Of a stretch of 17,637 bases of DNA, positions 14,587 to 17,637 are shown in pieces. The notes beneath the pieces were generated by a model, which was not told the DNA's origin, made no database searches, and worked only from the letters and a program-made list of their open reading frames with translations. Source of the stretch: Phycisphaerae bacterium. Its GTDB lineage: Bacteria > Planctomycetota > Phycisphaerae > Sedimentisphaerales > UBA12454. Both the position numbers and the translations under genes were made by a program. Where the stretch lies: positions 1 to 17,637 of the forward strand of contig JAQTQF010000005.1 of the NCBI GenBank assembly GCA_028712345.1, in the 5' to 3' direction. Position 1 is the first letter of the stretch. Every line of letters starts with the position of its first letter.

Positions 14587-15693
14587 TCAGGTAAGGCTTA
14601 CCGGCATTACGATATAAATGTAATTACTGCCGCTTTTAATAAGGCCGGGCCGGTCAGATTGACCGAGATGCAACTCAAAAGAATCTTCCCTTATAATCTT
14701 AAGGACATCGACAAGGAATTGGGGATTAAATCCGATATCTATCTGCTCGCCCTTGTAATCAACTTCCATCGCAATTTCAGAATCGCCCATTTCCGGCGCC
14801 CTACAGGTAAACACCAGAGATTTTTTATCCAGGGCCAGCTTAACCCCTTTTGAATCTTCGTTAGTCAGGAGCGCTGCTCTTCTTACCGCGCTTAATGCCG
14901 CCGCAGTATTCAATGACAGCTTGTTTTTGTAATCTGTTGGGATAATATCCTCATATTTCGGGAAATTACCTTCAACAAGATTTGAGCTTATCACGGTATT
15001 CCCGCAGGCTAATATAATTTTATTATCGACAAACCGAACAGAGACTTTGTCTTTGTCTGTTCCGCTTACTCTCTCCAGCAGCTGCATTGTCTTGGCTGGC
15101 ACAATAATTTTTTCTGCTTCAAGTTTTTTGTCTGCTTCGGTATGTAACGAAAGCTTATACTTTGCGAGCCGTCTTCCATCAGTCCCAACAAGCGTTAGCT
15201 TCTTGCCGATAGCTTCCCACAAAATTCCGCTCAAGGCGTAACGGGTATTCTCTTTTGCGGTTGCAAATAGACAATGCTCTACCGCATCTTGCAGTTTCAC
15301 AAGATCCGCTTCTAATTGTGCCGGGCCATCGAAACCGGGGACTGTTGGATACAGATCCGGCTGGTGTCCGTAAATTGTAAATACGCTGTCGGCACCGCGA
15401 ATATGACAGGTGCCTTCCGTTGATTCCAACTCCAACACCTCATCAACGCTTTCGCGCACTATCGCCGCAAAACGGTCGGCAGGAATAACCGCATCACCCT
15501 TTTCTTCCACCTGAGCCTGGGCAATCAACGATGTGATGCCTATCTCGAAATCCGTAGCACTGATATAAACCTTGTCTTTTTGCGCCGCGATTTTAAGACT
15601 TTGCAGTATTGGCTTGGTAGTTCTTGAGGGCACAACGGTTGTCACAAGCGCCAATGATTCTGATAACGCTGCCCGATTAAATTTTACTTTCAT
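14587..15693 (-). CDS. dnaN: DNA polymerase III beta subunit (sliding clamp)
   Basis: The product is 368 aa from the ATG at 15693, the usual clamp length. The frame stays open 270 bp further upstream, but the extra residues are Leu/Ile/Cys-rich and unlike any clamp. GAGG 8 nt before the internal ATG decides the start. Clamp features include TKPILQSLKI near 26, RYALSGILWE, LVGTDGRRLA, EGNFPKYEDIIP and the C-terminal YIYIVMPVSLT. The clamp is a ring dimer that tethers polymerase III to DNA and recruits repair proteins. The gene heads a dnaN-dciA-gyrB cluster. Neither dnaA nor recF is adjacent. The identification is secure. Confidence 0.95.
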   Translation of the reverse strand: MKVKFNRAALSESLALVTTVVPSRTTKPILQSLKIAAQKDKVYISATDFEIGITSLIAQAQVEEKGDAVIPADRFAAIVRESVDEVLELESTEGTCHIRGADSVFTIYGHQPDLYPTVPGFDGPAQLEADLVKLQDAVEHCLFATAKENTRYALSGILWEAIGKKLTLVGTDGRRLAKYKLSLHTEADKKLEAEKIIVPAKTMQLLERVSGTDKDKVSVRFVDNKIILACGNTVISSNLVEGNFPKYEDIIPTDYKNKLSLNTAAALSAVRRAALLTNEDSKGVKLALDKKSLVFTCRAPEMGDSEIAMEVDYKGEQIDIGFNPQFLVDVLKIIREDSFELHLGQSDRPGLIKSGSNYIYIVMPVSLT

Positions 15694-15752
15694 TTCCTTG
15701 TCCTCATTATTCTGAGTAGTTTTAACAAAACTCTGTTTTCCTAAGAGGACCC

Positions 15753-15781
15753 AGTCTACACTAAAAATAAGCTTTTGGCAA
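15753..15781 (-). promoter_or_regulatory. candidate promoter of the dnaN-dciA-gyrB cluster
   Basis: On the minus strand TTGCCA (15776-15781) and TAGACT (15753-15758) are 17 bp apart. The -35 matches at 5 of 6 positions and the -10 at 4 of 6. The leader before dnaN would be about 53 nt. Confidence 0.5.
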
Positions 15782-15837
15782 AGAGAATTAGCTGTACTGG
15801 AAAAGCAAATTTTAAAGGACTTTGCGGCGGGTATATG

Positions 15838-16144
15838 ATGATTATTAAGTATTAAAATAAATATTAGTCGTATTAGTAATATAGGCATACAAATTGTTAC
15901 CTCTTTGTGAACACCGCAAAGCAACTCTTTATCAAGAAAGAAGTTATACATCAATAGGAGCAAAAAGCAGTGGTGGATAACTTGTTAGCTGTTCTGTTGC
16001 TTATATTAAGGGGTTGGCCTATACAAGGCGTCAGGGGCATTGATGTGTGGTTTTTCCTAAAACATCTAATATCTCTCACAGGCAATTTCACAGGTTATCC
16101 ACAGAAGACCTAACAAGGCACGGGTCATAATTTTTTGTGAATAT
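15838..16144. other. candidate replication origin or DnaA-regulated region upstream of dnaN
   Basis: The 431-bp gap between dnaN and the WYL regulator gene has no supported gene. It holds a perfect DnaA box TTATCCACA (16095-16103). Two 8-of-9 boxes are on the other strand (15972-15980, GGTGGATAA; 16136-16144, TGTGAATAT, the latter inside the 3' end of the WYL gene), and a 7-of-9 box is at 15944-15952. A very AT-rich stretch (about 15838-15899) could serve as an unwinding element; it contains a run of TAG/TAT-type triplets at 15865-15882. Box clusters and an AT-rich stretch beside dnaN are typical of bacterial origins. A DnaA-controlled dnaN promoter would look the same. Confidence 0.45.
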
Positions 16145-17096
16145 CGAGCATTTTTTGGGCTCGTTCGAGCACTTTTTCCCTTAGTGCCGCCGGGGCAAGT
16201 ATCTGAACCTGATCTCCATAGCCCAGAACCCACCATGAAATCTCCCCGAGCCCATCGACTCGGAAATTTAAGGTTACCGAACCATCCTTTTCCCACTGTG
16301 CCCGCTGCGTACCGTGCCATTGCACCTCAGCGACATTATGAGCAACCATTGGCGAAAACCGCAGGGTAATATCATACAGCCGCCCTTCCGGGATAAGCGA
16401 CCATGCCCTGCCGAGATATTCATTTAAATCAAACCCCGCCCCATCGGTAAAGTGAGAATCGAGAGCTGTTACAGATTTAATTCTTGCGAGATTGAAAGTT
16501 CTGACGGATTTATGCATCACAGAAAAGCCGATTATATACCAGGATTTATTCTTATAGAGCAGATGATATGGGTGCAGCGAGGTTTCTATAGAGTTTTGTT
16601 CGTGCAGGGAATGGTATGATAGGCTCAATACAGCTTTTTTCCCTATAGCCTTTTGGATAACCTCATAGATGGAATCGAGCATTTTTATGGTTGTGTGCTG
16701 GGCCGGCGAAATAGTAACCTTAGATAGAGAGGTGTGGCAATAATTTTTCACATCTGCCGGCAGGTTATTTTCAATCTTCAGGCCCGCCAGAAGCACTGAA
16801 TTTCTAAAAGGCAGCGGCAAATGATTCCTCATTTTATGGACGAGCATTAAAAGACTCAACGCTTCGGCAAGACTAAAATCTACCGGCGGAAGAAAAAAGC
16901 CCGAGTCAATACTATATCCACCGCTTTTAACATCGTATCTGTAAGGTACGCCGATGCTTTGGAGTTCTTTAAGGTCTCGAAAAACGGTTCTTCGGCTTAT
17001 ACCCAGCAGTTTTTCCAGATCGGCCGGAGAATACTTTTGGCCGGATTGCAATGTAGTCAATATCTTTACAACTCTGCTTATTCGACTATGCTTCAT
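16125..17096 (-). CDS. WYL-domain transcriptional regulator (YafY/DeoR-like)
   Basis: The product is 323 aa. The N-terminal winged helix-turn-helix (about 1-62) includes YSPADLEKLLGISRRTVFRDLKEL, the HTH_11 type. The WYL domain (about 150-212) has the signature W186-Y187-I188 followed by VRTFNLARI (198-206), whose Arg is typical of ligand-binding WYL folds. A WCX-type C-terminal domain (about 240-318) follows. Such proteins sense nucleic-acid or nucleotide ligands, or other small ligands, and act as repressors or activators. The gene is divergent from a sugar-type ABC binding-protein gene 194 bp away, which makes that transporter a likely target. The start ATG at 17096 has only a weak ribosome-binding site. 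Confidence 0.9.
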   Translation of the reverse strand: MKHSRISRVVKILTTLQSGQKYSPADLEKLLGISRRTVFRDLKELQSIGVPYRYDVKSGGYSIDSGFFLPPVDFSLAEALSLLMLVHKMRNHLPLPFRNSVLLAGLKIENNLPADVKNYCHTSLSKVTISPAQHTTIKMLDSIYEVIQKAIGKKAVLSLSYHSLHEQNSIETSLHPYHLLYKNKSWYIIGFSVMHKSVRTFNLARIKSVTALDSHFTDGAGFDLNEYLGRAWSLIPEGRLYDITLRFSPMVAHNVAEVQWHGTQRAQWEKDGSVTLNFRVDGLGEISWWVLGYGDQVQILAPAALREKVLERAQKMLDIHKKL

Positions 17097-17210
17097 CTTC
17101 GCGTCTCGATTTAATGATAACCTCTGCGAATTTGTCTAACCGAATTCTACTAGAAATCAGCGACCAATTCAATGATAAACCAGGGAAACCCCATCCACCA
17201 ACCTGTTATG

Positions 17211-17238
17211 TTGACATTGAGCGAAGATTGGTTAAACT
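17211..17238 (+). promoter_or_regulatory. candidate promoter of the ABC binding-protein gene
   Basis: TTGACA (17211-17216) is a perfect -35 and TAAACT (17233-17238) a 4-of-6 -10, 16 bp apart, 52 bp before the ATG at 17291. A GAGG ribosome-binding site lies 6 nt before the ATG. Confidence 0.5.
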
Positions 17239-17290
17239 TACAGGGTCGAATTTGAGACGAAAAATAAACCTTTATAAAGTGAGGGTCATT

Positions 17291-17637
17291 ATGAGAAAAG
17301 TGATATTTCTTTTAGTTTTGTTTTTTGTTGTTTCGGCATTTTACTGCGGCTGCAGTAAAAAGGATAGCCAGGATGCCAAATCAGACAAGCCTAAAATAGC
17401 GGGAATAGTATTCCAGGAAGACCAATTTTTTCGGTTGATACTGTTCGGAATGAGAGACAAAGCCAAAGAACTTGGCGCTGAGTTTTTCGAGGCCAACAGC
17501 CTTAATAAGCCTGACAAAGAAATACAATTGATAAACACCTACATCGCTCGCGGGGTCGATGCTATCGCAATTTCACCAATAAGTTCGAAAGCATCAATTG
17601 CCGCGCTTAAAAGAGCTGATGTAAAAGGCATTAAGCT
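17291..17637 (+). CDS. sugar-type ABC transporter substrate-binding lipoprotein (RbsB-like), partial at the window end
   Basis: The first 115 codons are present and the frame is open at the window end. A signal peptide with a hydrophobic core ends in YCGC, so C21 is the likely lipidated residue. The mature part starts the periplasmic-binding fold: PKIAGIVFQEDQFFRLILFGMRDKAKELG, then EFFEAN, then EIQLINTYIARGVDAIAISPIS. This is the order of ribose and related sugar binders (Peripla_BP_4). The protein would capture a sugar in the periplasm for an ABC permease, probably encoded downstream. The substrate cannot be read from this fragment. Divergent WYL regulation is plausible. Confidence 0.82.
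   Translation, partial: MRKVIFLLVLFFVVSAFYCGCSKKDSQDAKSDKPKIAGIVFQEDQFFRLILFGMRDKAKELGAEFFEANSLNKPDKEIQLINTYIARGVDAIAISPISSKASIAALKRADVKGIK

Noticed and set aside
15694..15963. 90-residue N-terminal extension of DnaN
   Set aside because: The added residues are hydrophobic and atypical of clamps. The internal ATG at 15693 has a GAGG site and gives the normal length, and the promoter elements at 15753-15781 fall inside the supposed extension.
1..17637. CRISPR array, tRNA, rRNA or transposase gene
   Set aside because: I found no spaced direct repeats, tRNA-like cloverleaf, rRNA sequence or transposase motifs in the window; a covariance-model search would be decisive for small RNAs.

Overview
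The window reads as chromosomal DNA of an anaerobic or facultative Gram-negative bacterium. It carries a complete Rnf ferredoxin:NAD+ oxidoreductase operon, an outer-membrane secretin and several lipoproteins. A planctomycete of the Phycisphaerae type is my best guess from protein flavour, moderate GC and the dispersed intergenic repeats, but nothing here proves the lineage and a 16S or marker-gene check would be needed.

Layout. (1) Positions 163-2163 (+) encode a short orphan secretin lipoprotein with an unusual TolA-like coiled-coil tail. It is convergent with trmB (2171-2797, -), a tRNA m7G46 methyltransferase. (2) Positions 2963-3643 (+) encode an isochorismatase-fold protein that lacks the usual nucleophilic cysteine and carries a C-terminal Cys cluster. 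(3) Positions 3898-9374 (-) hold the Rnf operon in transcription order: small CxxC two-helix membrane protein, rnfC, rnfD, rnfG, rnfE, rnfA, rnfB. Overlapping or closely spaced genes, a good promoter at 9401-9429 and a terminator at 3642-3663 frame it. A 116-bp inverted-end repeat lies between rnfB and the terminator. (4) Positions 9430-9865 are a long divergent regulatory region with dyads, two candidate promoters and a possible leader ORF. It precedes a stand-alone sigma-54 activator (9866-10894, +). (5) Positions 10963-15693 (-) hold dnaN, dciA (DUF721), gyrB and a TPR lipoprotein gene. (6) Positions 15694-16144 are an AT-rich region with DnaA boxes, a candidate replication origin or DnaA-controlled dnaN promoter. 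(7) A WYL regulator (16125-17096, -) is divergent from a sugar-type ABC substrate-binding lipoprotein cut by the window end (17291-17637, +).

How the parts work together. Rnf couples electron flow between reduced ferredoxin and NAD+ to Na+ or H+ transport across the inner membrane. The small membrane protein heading the operon probably assists the complex, perhaps like RseC. dnaN, dciA and gyrB supply the sliding clamp, a helicase-loading factor and gyrase B, which fits an origin-proximal replication cluster. The WYL regulator is the natural candidate to control the neighbouring sugar transporter. The most interesting parts are the secretin tail, the small Rnf-associated protein, the dyad-rich region at 9570-9835 and the possible origin upstream of dnaN.
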